Source of the DNA: Arthrobacter psychrochitiniphilus
Lineage (GTDB): Bacteria > Actinomycetota > Actinomycetes > Actinomycetales > Micrococcaceae
Direction of reading: 5' to 3'
Assembly: GCF_003185915.1 (NCBI RefSeq)
Contig: NZ_QHLZ01000006.1
Coordinates: 62,001-126,000, forward strand
Length of the DNA: 64,000 bases
Positions 8,034-16,067 of this stretch are shown piece after piece. Position numbers and translations under genes: made by a program. Under the pieces are notes generated by a model. It did no database searches. It was not told where the DNA came from and saw only the letters and a program-made list of their open reading frames with translations. The stretch's first letter is position 1. Each line of letters begins with the position of its first letter.

Positions 8034-9716
8034 ATGGCGGAATTTATTTATACAATGTCCAATGCCCGCAAGGCTGTTGGAGAAAAACTCATTCTTGACA
8101 ACGTAAGTATGTCTTTCTACCCCGGCGCCAAAATTGGCGTTGTGGGTCCTAACGGTGCCGGTAAGTCCACCATTTTGAAGATCATGGCTGGCTTGGACAC
8201 TCCCTCCAACGGTGAGGCTCGTTTGAGCCCCGGCTACACTGTGGGCATTTTGCTCCAGGAGCCGCCGCTGAACGAGGAAAAAACCGTTCTGGGCAACGTC
8301 CAGGAAGGCGTGGGGGAGATCTACGCAAAGATCACCCGCTACAACGAGATCTCCGAGGAAATGGCTAGCCCCGACGCTGACTTCGACACCCTTCTCGAAG
8401 AGATGGGCAAGTTGCAGGAAGCTATTGACACTGCCGATGCTTGGGATATTGACTCTCAGCTGGAGCAGGCAATGGACGCACTGCAGTGTCCCCCGGGAGA
8501 TTCCGATGTCACGCTTCTCTCCGGTGGTGAACGCCGCCGTGTTGCCTTGTGCAAACTCCTTCTGCAGAAGCCTGACCTGTTGCTCCTGGATGAGCCCACT
8601 AACCACTTGGACGCTGAGTCCGTAAACTGGTTGGAACAGCATCTCAAGAGCTACGCCGGCGCCGTCCTGGCCGTCACCCACGATAGGTACTTCCTTGACC
8701 ATGTTGCCGAGTGGATTGCAGAAGTAGACCGCGGTCACCTGTACCCCTACGAAGGTAACTACTCCACTTACCTAGAGAAGAAGCGCGCCCGTCTGGAAGT
8801 TCAGGGCAAGAAGGACGCCAAGCAGGCCAAGCGCCTCACCGAGGAACTCGAATGGGTTCGCTCCAATGCCAAAGGGCGCCAGACCAAGTCCAAGGCCCGT
8901 TTGGCCCGCTACGAGGAAATGGCTGCCGAGGCTGACCGCACGCGCAAGCTTGACTTCGAAGAGATTCAGATTCCCCCAGGCCCGCGCCTTGGTGGGATCG
9001 TGCTCGAGGCCGACAAGCTGAAGAAGGGCTATGGGGACCGTGTCCTGATCGACGGACTCTCCTTCACCCTGCCCCGCAACGGCATTGTTGGCGTCATTGG
9101 GCCCAACGGTGTTGGTAAGTCAACCCTCTTCAAGACCATTGTTGGTCTTGAAGAGCTCGACGGCGGCCAGCTCAAGGTAGGTGACTCGGTCAAGATCTCC
9201 TACGCCGACCAGAGCCGCGGTGGCATTGATCCCGATAAGACCCTCTGGCAGGTTGTCTCCGACGGACTCGACTTCATCCAGGTGGGCCAGGTTGAAATGC
9301 CTTCCCGTGCCTATGTGGCAGCCTTTGGTTTCAAGGGTCCGGACCAGCAAAAGAAGGCAGGTGTGCTCTCCGGTGGTGAGCGCAACCGTCTGAACCTGGC
9401 TTTGACCCTTAAGCAGGGTGGAAACTTGTTGCTCTTGGATGAGCCCACTAACGATCTTGACGTGGAAACTCTCAGTAGCCTCGAGAACGCTTTGCTGGAA
9501 TTCCCCGGCTGCGCCGTTGTGGTCTCTCACGATCGCTGGTTCCTTGACCGCATCGCCACCCACATCCTCGCCTACGAAGGCACCGATGAGAACCCGGCCA
9601 ACTGGCACTGGTTTGAAGGTAACTTTGACGCCTACGAGGAAAACAAGGTTGAGCGCCTTGGTGCAGACGCAGCACGTCCGCACCGCGTGACTCACCGCCG
9701 CCTCACCCGCGACTAG
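8034..9716 (+). CDS. ettA: Energy-dependent translational throttle protein EttA (ABC-F ATPase)
   Basis: EttA binds the ribosomal E site and gates entry into the elongation cycle according to ATP/ADP. The 560-aa product begins with the typical MAEFIYTMSNARKAVG. It carries two ABC modules: Walker A GPNGAGKST then signature LSGGERRRVALC and Walker B LLLLDEPTNHLDAES in the first; GPNGVGKST, LSGGERNRLNLAL and LLLLDEPTNDLDVET in the second. Between them lies the charged P-site tRNA interaction motif linker. It has no membrane domain. The ATG at 8034 is chosen because homologues start there and GAGGG precedes it; the frame is open further upstream. A nested-hairpin repeat and a terminator follow the stop. 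Confidence 0.96.
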   Translation: MAEFIYTMSNARKAVGEKLILDNVSMSFYPGAKIGVVGPNGAGKSTILKIMAGLDTPSNGEARLSPGYTVGILLQEPPLNEEKTVLGNVQEGVGEIYAKITRYNEISEEMASPDADFDTLLEEMGKLQEAIDTADAWDIDSQLEQAMDALQCPPGDSDVTLLSGGERRRVALCKLLLQKPDLLLLDEPTNHLDAESVNWLEQHLKSYAGAVLAVTHDRYFLDHVAEWIAEVDRGHLYPYEGNYSTYLEKKRARLEVQGKKDAKQAKRLTEELEWVRSNAKGRQTKSKARLARYEEMAAEADRTRKLDFEEIQIPPGPRLGGIVLEADKLKKGYGDRVLIDGLSFTLPRNGIVGVIGPNGVGKSTLFKTIVGLEELDGGQLKVGDSVKISYADQSRGGIDPDKTLWQVVSDGLDFIQVGQVEMPSRAYVAAFGFKGPDQQKKAGVLSGGERNRLNLALTLKQGGNLLLLDEPTNDLDVETLSSLENALLEFPGCAVVVSHDRWFLDRIATHILAYEGTDENPANWHWFEGNFDAYEENKVERLGADAARPHRVTHRRLTRD

Positions 9717-9717
9717 T

Positions 9718-9786
9718 CCCCACGCCCTCCCAATAATCAACCGCTGGCGCGTTTGATTGTTGGGTCCTTCGGGTACGTGGGCCCAT
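9718..9786 (+). repeat. Post-stop nested-hairpin element, single copy (ettA)
   Basis: The element starts one or two bases after the ettA stop. The outer arms CCCACG and CGTGGG enclose an inner stem of about 12 bp (9728-9739 with 9752-9763) and the conserved GGGTCCTTCGGG block, ending in GGGCCCA. The same architecture with different arm sequences follows ndk and proA. Confidence 0.75.
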
Positions 9787-9787
9787 A

Positions 9788-9823
9788 AAGTGGCCGGTTC
9801 CTTTTGAGGGACCGGTCACTTTT
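9788..9823 (+). terminator. Rho-independent terminator after ettA
   Basis: Arms of 14 bp at 9788-9801 and 9808-9821 (two wobble pairs) with a TTTTGA loop are followed by T-rich sequence. It sits right after the nested-hairpin element and before the BCCT promoter. Confidence 0.8.
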
Positions 9824-9859
9824 ATGCCCGTAACACGCGTTTTCCTCCCTTCATGGACT

Positions 9860-9865
9860 TATGCT
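9860..9865 (+). promoter_or_regulatory. -10 box of a leaderless promoter for the BCCT transporter
   Basis: TATGCT ends 6 nt before the ATG at 9872, which predicts initiation at or next to the start codon. Confidence 0.5.
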
Positions 9866-9871
9866 GGGGCC

Positions 9872-11674
9872 ATGTCAGAGACTAAGAGCAAACCTCCAGT
9901 CCATCGTTGGGTCTTTTGGCCAGCAGCCTCCATAGTTTTGGTCTTTGCAGCGTTCGCCATGATTGCGCCGCAAACTGCCGAGGCGCTCTTTTCCAGTATT
10001 CAAGGCGCCATTGTGGGCTACTTCAACTGGTATTACGTGCTGCTGGCCACCGCTTTGGTGATTTTCAGCCTGTGGGTGGGGTTCAGCAAATTTGGCGATA
10101 TCAAGCTGGGCAAAGATGACGACGAGCCGGAATTCTCGCTGGGCTCATGGTTTTCGTTGCTGTTCGCCGCCGGTATGGGCATTGGCCTAGTGTTCTACGG
10201 CGTCAGCGAACCACTCAGTCACTTTGCATCTCCTAAGCCTGGCACCACCGGCAACCCCGGTGAACTTGCCCAGCATGCCCTCTCCCAAACTTTCCTGCAC
10301 TGGGGTGTCCACGCCTGGTCAATCTACGTGGTGATTGGCTTGGCACTGGCCTACGCCATCCATCGTCGCGGCCGTCCTGTTTCCATCCGGTGGACGCTGG
10401 AACCCTTGCTAGGGAAGAAAAGGGTGAGCGGTGGCCTGGGAAACCTGATTGACGTGGTGGCCCTGGTTGGCACCATTTTCGGTGTTGCCACATCACTGGG
10501 ACTAGGTGTTTTGCAGATCAGTGCCGGTCTGGAACACGCGGGGCTGATCACTTCCTCAATGTTCATAGATCTGGTCATCATTGTGGTGGTCACCTGCCTG
10601 GTGTTGCTCTCTGTGCTCTCTGGAGTGGGCAAGGGCATGAAATGGCTCTCCAACACCAACCTGATACTGGCCGGTATTTTTGTACTTTTCTTGCTGGTGG
10701 TGGGTCCTACCCAGTTCCTGCTGCGTAACTTTGTGCAGTCAACCGGCAACTATCTGCAGAGTTTTGTGGGTATGGCTTTCAACGTCAGTGCCTTCTCCGG
10801 TGCGGAGGGCGAAGTCTGGCAGTCAACGTGGACCACCTTTTACTGGGGCTGGTGGATCTCTTGGGCACCCTTTGTGGGTATCTTCATTGCCCGGATTTCC
10901 AAGGGCCGCACCGTGCGCCAATTTGTGGCAGGGGTAATCCTGGTCCCCACCGTGGTCACCTTACTTTGGTTCAGCGTGCTCGGTGGTACCGCACTGTATT
11001 CCGAGCTTAACGGCCCCGGCGGGCTGGTGGGTCCGGATGGAACAGTGGATTCCGCCGGAGCACTCTTTGCCACACTCGCTCAGATTCCCGCAGGCGGGGT
11101 GCTGACCATCGGGGCGATCATCATGATCGTCATCTTCTTTGTCACCTCCGCTGATTCAGGTGCGTTGGTCATGGGAATGATCGCCAGTGGGGGAGATGTG
11201 GAACCCCGAAACTGGATCCGTATCTTCTTCGCCCTCGCCACATCATTGTTGGCCAGCGCGCTGTTGCTATCCGGCGGGTTGGAGGCCCTGAAAACAGCAG
11301 CCATCATCATCGCACTGCCGTTTAGCCTGGTGCTGATCTTGATCTGTTTTTCCACGTACCAGGCTTTTGCCCGTGAGACCCGTGCGTATGAGAAGGCCAA
11401 ACGCCAGGCTTTTGTTGGCCACATTGGGGAATTTTACGGGTTGGAGGTGGATGGCCCGCAGGAAATCTCTCCGTTGGCTACCCTGAAGCTCCTCACGGCC
11501 AGATTGCGGGGGCAAGTCCCGCCAGCACGGCGCGCACGCATTGATCCATTCGGCCACGCCCGCCCCGGATCAGGATTCCTTGAAGGCGCGAACGCGGGTC
11601 CCGAATCCGGCGGCACTACGGAGGCCGCCACCTCCGCCCCGGTTGAGGCGCCCACCGACAAACCGGAACCGTAG
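9872..11674 (+). CDS. BCCT family osmolyte transporter (betaine/choline/carnitine type)
   Basis: The 600-aa protein imports a trimethylammonium compound such as glycine betaine with Na+ or H+ for osmoprotection. About twelve hydrophobic segments are visible. BCCT landmarks are GMGIGLVFYGVSEPLSHF in the early Gly-rich region and the Trp-rich signature WTTFYWGWWISWAPFVG followed by ARISKGRTVRQF. The C-terminal ~90 residues are hydrophilic, Pro/Ala/Glu-rich and cytoplasmic, as in osmosensing BetP-like carriers, although I cannot tell whether this tail senses. ATG at 9872 is preferred over the in-frame ATG at 9824, which lies inside the upstream terminator. Substrate specificity is inferred from family only. 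Confidence 0.9.
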   Translation: MSETKSKPPVHRWVFWPAASIVLVFAAFAMIAPQTAEALFSSIQGAIVGYFNWYYVLLATALVIFSLWVGFSKFGDIKLGKDDDEPEFSLGSWFSLLFAAGMGIGLVFYGVSEPLSHFASPKPGTTGNPGELAQHALSQTFLHWGVHAWSIYVVIGLALAYAIHRRGRPVSIRWTLEPLLGKKRVSGGLGNLIDVVALVGTIFGVATSLGLGVLQISAGLEHAGLITSSMFIDLVIIVVVTCLVLLSVLSGVGKGMKWLSNTNLILAGIFVLFLLVVGPTQFLLRNFVQSTGNYLQSFVGMAFNVSAFSGAEGEVWQSTWTTFYWGWWISWAPFVGIFIARISKGRTVRQFVAGVILVPTVVTLLWFSVLGGTALYSELNGPGGLVGPDGTVDSAGALFATLAQIPAGGVLTIGAIIMIVIFFVTSADSGALVMGMIASGGDVEPRNWIRIFFALATSLLASALLLSGGLEALKTAAIIIALPFSLVLILICFSTYQAFARETRAYEKAKRQAFVGHIGEFYGLEVDGPQEISPLATLKLLTARLRGQVPPARRARIDPFGHARPGSGFLEGANAGPESGGTTEAATSAPVEAPTDKPEP

Positions 11675-11710
11675 CCGGCACGCGTCACGCCCCAGCCTTA
11701 GCCCGCAGGC

Positions 11711-12616
11711 TTAGTCCGCAGCAGTACCATCTGGAATACGCATCATGCCCTCTTGCGCCACGGAGGCTACTAGCACGCCGTCGCGGTTGTAGAAGCGGCC
11801 CAGGTTCAGACCGCGGGCCTCTGAAGCACTGGGCGATTCGGCAACGTACAGCAGCCAATCATCCACCGCCAAGGGCCGGTGCCACCACATGGCATGGTCA
11901 AGGCTGGCCACACTGATGCCGGGGGTTGCCCAGCTGATGCCGTGGCGTCGCAGTGAAGGCTCCAGCAACGTGTAATCACTGGCGTAGGCCAGAGCCGCGC
12001 GGTGCAAGTTCTGGTCCTCAGGCATGGGGCCCAAAGTTTTCAGCCACACAGCCGTGTGCGCCACATGCTCACCCTTGACATCAAAATAGATGTCATTCTC
12101 TACATGCCGAATGTCAAAGGGGCGTTCGTAAGCCCACGCCCGGGCCACAGGGTGATCGATCCCACCCAGGAGTTGGGCCGACGTGGGAAGTGTCTCTGGC
12201 GCAGGAATGCCCTGCGGCATGGGCTCTTGATGCTCAATCCCACTGTCAGGTTTCTGGAATGAGGAAATCATGGAAAGGATGGGTACACCGCCCTGGTAGG
12301 CATGGGTGCGTCGCGCTGAGAAGGAACGCCCATCGCGCAGGCGCTGCACGCCAAACGTCAGGGAGGAGGCCGCCTCGCCTGGGCGCAGGAAATAGCCGTG
12401 CATGGAGTGCACCAGATGGTCCCCTCCCACGGTGCGCGCAGCTGCCACCAGCGACTGTGCCAGAACCTGGCCACCAAAAAGCCGGGCCCGGGGCGCTTTT
12501 GCATCACCGAGCCCTATAAAAATATCCTCGTCAGTTTGAGCACCTCCTGCATCGGAGAGCTCCAAGATGCGTAGGAGGGATTCCATAGGGTCAAAGTCCG
12601 TTGGTGTGACATTCAT
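11711..12616 (-). CDS. tesB: Acyl-CoA thioesterase II (TesB family)
   Basis: The 301-aa enzyme hydrolyses acyl-CoA to free fatty acid and CoA in the cytoplasm. It has the double hotdog layout of TesB: the first half contains RLFGGQVLAQSLVAAARTV and HSMHGYFLRPG, the second DYTLLEPSLRRHG and ASLDHAMWWHRPL, where the conserved Asp/His of the active site are expected, then FYNRDGVLVASVAQEGMMR. Start at 12616 follows TAGAGT by 7 nt (leaderless). The divergently placed neighbour at 12753 is a second, single-hotdog thioesterase, so the two may share a control region of 136 bp. Confidence 0.93.
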   Translation of the reverse strand: MNVTPTDFDPMESLLRILELSDAGGAQTDEDIFIGLGDAKAPRARLFGGQVLAQSLVAAARTVGGDHLVHSMHGYFLRPGEAASSLTFGVQRLRDGRSFSARRTHAYQGGVPILSMISSFQKPDSGIEHQEPMPQGIPAPETLPTSAQLLGGIDHPVARAWAYERPFDIRHVENDIYFDVKGEHVAHTAVWLKTLGPMPEDQNLHRAALAYASDYTLLEPSLRRHGISWATPGISVASLDHAMWWHRPLAVDDWLLYVAESPSASEARGLNLGRFYNRDGVLVASVAQEGMMRIPDGTAAD

Positions 12617-12623
12617 AAACGTG

Positions 12624-12629
12624 ACTCTA
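12624..12629 (-). promoter_or_regulatory. -10 box of a leaderless promoter for tesB
   Basis: TAGAGT on the minus strand ends 7 nt before the ATG at 12616. Confidence 0.5.
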
Positions 12630-12752
12630 TGTGTCCAGAGGAGGCTGCGACAAATGGGGAGTCCGGTATGAATCCCGCCCTACGCCTGGCTTTTGCTGTG
12701 ACGTTGGGGACTTTGATTGGTGGCACCAACGCCGCTTTGACATGATGAAGGC

Positions 12753-13241
12753 ATGGCACCTGGCTTTCAGCTCACCCAACAAATCCGTTTCGGCGACATT
12801 GATGCGTACAATCACGTCAACAATGTGGCTTATTTGCAGTATCTTGAGGACGCGCGAGTCCAATTGTTCTATGCCGAACTGCCCGGTGGCAGCACTTTCC
12901 GCGGCCTGCTTGGCCCGGAACTCTTCACTCTTGTGGGACGTCATGAGATTGAATATCTAGCCCCCATCAGCTTCCGGACCGATCCCATCCATGTGAATAC
13001 TTGGGTCACCCATGTGGGCGGTTCCAGCTTTGAACTCGGCTACACCGTCACGGAAGCCGACACCTCCATTATTTACGCCCAGGCGGCAACCTCCATGGTG
13101 GTGGTCTCACGCGACACGGGGCGCCCGGTCCGCCTCACAGAGACCCAGAAAAGCGCCTTAAATCCATGGCGCGGTGACCCGGTGCCCTTCCGGCGCGCAC
13201 CCGCCCGTCCCGTTCTGAGCCCAGCACAAGGAGCACACTGA
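12753..13241 (+). CDS. Acyl-CoA thioesterase, single hotdog (4HBT/YbgC-like)
   Basis: The 162-aa protein carries the 4HBT-family N-terminal signature IRFGDIDAYNHVNNVAYLQY, with the catalytic Asp-x-Tyr-x-His-Val-Asn block around residues 13-22. The central hotdog helix and strands follow (YLEDARVQLFYAEL, VVGRHEIEYLAPI). It probably cleaves short or medium acyl-CoA esters. The stop overlaps the ATG of the next gene in TGATG, so the two are translationally coupled. The basic, Pro/Arg-rich last 20 residues are outside the hotdog fold. Substrate is unknown. Confidence 0.88.
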   Translation: MAPGFQLTQQIRFGDIDAYNHVNNVAYLQYLEDARVQLFYAELPGGSTFRGLLGPELFTLVGRHEIEYLAPISFRTDPIHVNTWVTHVGGSSFELGYTVTEADTSIIYAQAATSMVVVSRDTGRPVRLTETQKSALNPWRGDPVPFRRAPARPVLSPAQGAH

Positions 13242-13909
13242 TGGACACCACCACCCACACCAACGAATTGGTCCTTGAGGATGCCGGAACCCTTGCGGAT
13301 CTGCGCACCTTTGTTAGCCGTGCCCGTACCGCGGACGACGGCGCCATCCGGCTTCAGGGGGCCGGTCACGTTCTCGCGGCGTATGTGTGCGTCATGCGCG
13401 GGAAGCTTCTGGGCGAAGGTACCCCCACGATTCTGGGACTACGCACCATGGCCCTGGCGGCACCCGCGGACCTTGATGTCACGGTGTCCCTGTCCGCTGT
13501 GGCGGACCGCCTGGCCCGTATGGGAGACGGCGAGCTCCGTCTGCCCGTGCCTCCCATGAGCGTCCACGAATCGTGGGCCGGGATCGGTGCCCCGCGCGCG
13601 GCATGGCAGGAAATAGCTACGGTTCCTGCGGAGACTTTGATCGAGGTGGCGAAGACCGGCGTGCAGGAAATTGGCCAGATCATCCCCGTCAATCCCGGCG
13701 CTCTTTTAGTCAATAACGTTAGGGCTTCCGTCTGGGGGCGCACCATGGCGGATGTGCCGGGCCAGATCCCCGGCGGGGCCGCCTTCGCAGCATACGCGCT
13801 GGGCTTTGTGGCACCCACCGAGACTGCCACTATTTTTCTCTCGCACCGGTGGCTGCGGATCAGCACCAACCGGGGCCACATTCTGGTGAAGCCAGCGTCG
13901 CTGCTTTAA
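13241..13909 (+). CDS. Conserved hypothetical protein coupled to the thioesterase
   Basis: I do not recognise a named domain in this 222-aa soluble protein. It has no signal peptide. Segments that look structured are DDGAIRLQGAGHVLAAYVCVM, the Ala-rich middle, WAGIGAPRAAWQEIATVPAETL, and a C-terminal half with NNVRASVWGR and a hydrophobic block GAAFAAYALGFV followed by ATIFLSHRWLRISTNRG. The start overlaps the thioesterase stop by one base and AAGGAG lies upstream, so the pair is likely expressed together. A link to acyl-CoA or lipid metabolism is an inference from this neighbour only. Confidence 0.75.
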   Translation: MDTTTHTNELVLEDAGTLADLRTFVSRARTADDGAIRLQGAGHVLAAYVCVMRGKLLGEGTPTILGLRTMALAAPADLDVTVSLSAVADRLARMGDGELRLPVPPMSVHESWAGIGAPRAAWQEIATVPAETLIEVAKTGVQEIGQIIPVNPGALLVNNVRASVWGRTMADVPGQIPGGAAFAAYALGFVAPTETATIFLSHRWLRISTNRGHILVKPASLL

Positions 13910-13921
13910 AGTGAGCCGCCC

Positions 13922-13981
13922 GGGCAAACCCAGCCCGGGTAGACCCAGCCCGGGCATACCCAGCCTGGGCAAACCGGCCCG
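13922..13981 (+). repeat. 15-bp tandem repeat, about four copies
   Basis: Units at 13922, 13937, 13952 and 13967 follow the pattern GGGCAAACCCAGCCC with few changes. They fill the convergent gap between the hypothetical gene and glbO. Each unit contains GGG and CCC blocks that can pair with neighbours, so transcripts from either side could form hairpins here. Confidence 0.8.
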
Positions 13982-14005
13982 AGCCCACCCCACCCAGCTG
14001 GCCTT

Positions 14006-14581
14006 TTAGAGTGCCTGTGATGGAACCGACGCTGCGTTCACTAACGACGCCGCGGCCCGTTCCATGTAGTCCCACAGGGTGGCCTCGTGCATGGGGGAGA
14101 GCTCCACGGAATCGACTCCCTTGCGCATGGCCACCAGCCAGCGGTCACGGGCCTCGGGGGTCACAGCGAATGGCATATGACGCATGCGCAGCCGCGGGTG
14201 TCCGCGCTCTTCAAGATAGGTGCGCGGCCCGCCCCAGTACTGCTCAATGAACATCAGCATGCGGTGTTCAGCCGGGCCCAGATCTTCCTCGGCGTACATG
14301 GCGCGCAGCACTGGATCAGCAGCGATGCCCTGGTAGAACACATGAATCATTTTCTTGAAGGTTTCATGCCCGCCCACCTGGCCGTAAAACGTGTCCGAGT
14401 AATCCTCGGCTTCATCCGGGGTAGGCCCCGATGTGGACGGCAACGGTTTGCCCACGGTGGGAATTGGCAGGAGCGTGGCCAGCGGTTCGCCAAAGCGCGA
14501 CGGGATAGGGATCCCCTCCGCGGCATCGTTAGCGGCGGGGCCGTTCGCAAAGGGAGATGTGGGATTGTGCTGGGAACTCAT
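14006..14581 (-). CDS. glbO: Group II truncated haemoglobin (trHbO)
   Basis: The 191-aa protein binds haem and O2, with roles in oxygen or NO/peroxide handling suggested for GlbO of actinobacteria. A disordered Pro/Ala-rich N-tail of about 50 residues precedes the 2-on-2 globin. FYGQVGGHETFKKMIHVFYQ covers helix B with the distal Tyr region, EHRMLMFIEQYWGGPRTY covers the E-helix, RHMPFAV carries the proximal His, and RWLVAM carries the Trp G8 typical of group II. It begins 41 bp after the MscS-like gene stop, which suggests co-transcription. The long N-tail is unusual compared with the ~130-aa core family. Confidence 0.92.
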   Translation of the reverse strand: MSSQHNPTSPFANGPAANDAAEGIPIPSRFGEPLATLLPIPTVGKPLPSTSGPTPDEAEDYSDTFYGQVGGHETFKKMIHVFYQGIAADPVLRAMYAEEDLGPAEHRMLMFIEQYWGGPRTYLEERGHPRLRMRHMPFAVTPEARDRWLVAMRKGVDSVELSPMHEATLWDYMERAAASLVNAASVPSQAL

Positions 14582-14622
14582 AGTCTGTTCAGTGCTTTCT
14601 GGTGTTCTTACTCTGATGTTCT

Positions 14623-15360
14623 TTACTCAGAGGTCTCGTTCAACTCCGACGCCGGGACTTGCCCGGGTGCCGGTGCGGGGGCTGTTGCCGGGGTGCTTGA
14701 GGTGACCGGCGCTTGCGTTGAGGTGGGTGAGCCTGCTTCAGCTGGGGGATGGTAGCTGCCCTTGGAACGGTTGCCCAGGCGCAGGATCTCACCATTGCGC
14801 AGGTACCAGAGCGTGCCGTCTTCGCCAAGGACCCGGGTGATCCGCAAGCTGACATATTCAACCGTGCCAATCACCTCACTGGTTTGGATGACGTCACCAA
14901 TGCCGAACTGGTCCTCAATGGCAATAAAAATGCCTGCCAAAAAGTCACGGATCAGTTGTTGGCAGCCAAAACCAATGGCAATACCAAGCACACCCACGCT
15001 TGCCAGCAGCGGAGCGATATCTATCTTGAAGGCAATGAGAACGTAGAACCCGCTCACCACAGCCACCACTATTGTCACCACGGAGTTCAATAAGGTGCCG
15101 ATGGTACGGGCCCGCTGGACCCGGCGTTCATTATCCAGAGCACGCGCCACAGGGTCAATGGTGCGCAGCATGGGCGCGGCCCAACGCATGCTCCGGTGCT
15201 CCAGTAACGTAGTCTCGGCCTTAGCGCGCTTGACCACTATGCGGATGAAGTAGTGCAGCACCAGCCACACCACCAGACCCACTGCCACAGTGATGCCGGC
15301 CTGGGCAAGGTTCTCGAAGAAGCCTTCAGTGGGTTCACCCAATAAGTTGGTTAGCTGCAC
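14623..15360 (-). CDS. Small-conductance mechanosensitive channel, MscS family
   Basis: The 245-aa membrane protein should open under membrane tension to release solutes. It has a first TM near residues 20-45, a second near 88-110, and the pore-lining TM3 with its glycine pattern (LASVGVLGIAIGFGCQQLI). This leads into the MscS beta domain signature DFLAGIFIAIEDQFGIGDVI. The beta domain ends soon after LRNGEILRLGNRS; the C-terminal alpha/beta cage of larger MscS proteins is replaced by a Pro/Thr/Ala-rich tail. The start is a GTG at 15360. It is upstream of glbO on the same strand. Confidence 0.9.
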   Translation of the reverse strand: MQLTNLLGEPTEGFFENLAQAGITVAVGLVVWLVLHYFIRIVVKRAKAETTLLEHRSMRWAAPMLRTIDPVARALDNERRVQRARTIGTLLNSVVTIVVAVVSGFYVLIAFKIDIAPLLASVGVLGIAIGFGCQQLIRDFLAGIFIAIEDQFGIGDVIQTSEVIGTVEYVSLRITRVLGEDGTLWYLRNGEILRLGNRSKGSYHPPAEAGSPTSTQAPVTSSTPATAPAPAPGQVPASELNETSE

Positions 15361-15473
15361 GCGCGATTTACCTTAAAGTCCGTTCCAATGGGGCAGTGAT
15401 GATTGTTAACAACCCTAACGCGCAGTGGACACGGTTTAATCCTGAGCAGTTAGTCCTGGGTAGTTGGCCCCGC

Positions 15474-15516
15474 GTGCTCAGTCCTGGGTGCTCAGTCCTG
15501 GGTGCCTAGTCCTGCG
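15474..15516 (-). repeat. 14-bp tandem repeats running out of the osmC 3' end
   Basis: GTGCTCAGTCCTGG occurs twice exactly (15474 and 15488) and once in variant form (15502). The last unit includes the osmC stop codon, so the gene end itself appears to have been reiterated downstream. Confidence 0.7.
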
Positions 15517-15988
15517 TGGCAGCCAATAGACCCGGCTGGTGGTGCACGGGAAAGTTCACGCTGCGGGCAATGAAGCACGCAGCCGCTGCTTCGGCATGTA
15601 GGGAGAGGGCAAGTGATTCGGTGGCTGGATCTGCCACATAAATTTTGGGGTGCAGGGTGGCTGATTCAAATTGTCCGCTGCCATCAGGGTTAAGCACCAG
15701 CGTGGCCGTGGCGGTGTCCTCATATTTGGTGATTACCACCCCGTGTTTGACGGCTACATGCAGATAAGAAAGCATGTGGCACTGGGCCAGGGCTGTCAAC
15801 AGTAACTGCTCCGGATTCCACCGGTCCCGGTCCCCATGGAAGGTCTTATCCGCTGAGCCCAGGAGTGCCGGCAGGCCCTGCGCCGTGATGGCATGATCGC
15901 GGCCATACGATTTATAGCTGGATGTACCGGGCCCTCGGTTACCTGTCCAGTGGACGTTGATCTCATAAGAGTGCTTAGTCAGGCTCAT
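15506..15988 (-). CDS. OsmC family peroxide-reducing protein
   Basis: The 160-aa protein is an OsmC/Ohr-fold thiol peroxidase. The two redox cysteines sit where the family needs them: one in ALAQCHMLSYLHVA near residue 69 and one in AAAACFIARSVNFPV near 138. The N-terminal YEINVHWTGNRG and the DKTFHGDRDRWNPEQLLL loop are typical of the YhfA/OsmC-like subgroup. ATG at 15988 is preferred because TATGCT ends 7 nt upstream (leaderless). An ATG at 16000 would add four residues but overlap that -10 box. Confidence 0.9.
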   Translation of the reverse strand: MSLTKHSYEINVHWTGNRGPGTSSYKSYGRDHAITAQGLPALLGSADKTFHGDRDRWNPEQLLLTALAQCHMLSYLHVAVKHGVVITKYEDTATATLVLNPDGSGQFESATLHPKIYVADPATESLALSLHAEAAAACFIARSVNFPVHHQPGLLAATQD

Positions 15989-15995
15989 GCAGCCA

Positions 15996-16001
15996 AGCAT
16001 A
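15996..16001 (-). promoter_or_regulatory. -10 box of a leaderless promoter for the OsmC gene
   Basis: TATGCT on the minus strand ends 7 nt before the ATG at 15988. Confidence 0.5.
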
Positions 16002-16067
16002 GGGGATTCTCACACCCCGGGGATATTGCCTGCCCCGGGGTGTGAGAATCACTCTGTCGGAGGAGCT

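Noticed and set aside
9824..9871. Earlier start of the BCCT transporter at 9824
   Set aside because: The ATG lies in the T-tract of the ettA terminator, and the -10 box TATGCT between the two candidate starts supports 9872.
12627..12960. Frames on both strands between the thioesterase genes
   Set aside because: They overlap the divergent promoter region and the N-terminus of the 4HBT gene without coding signals.
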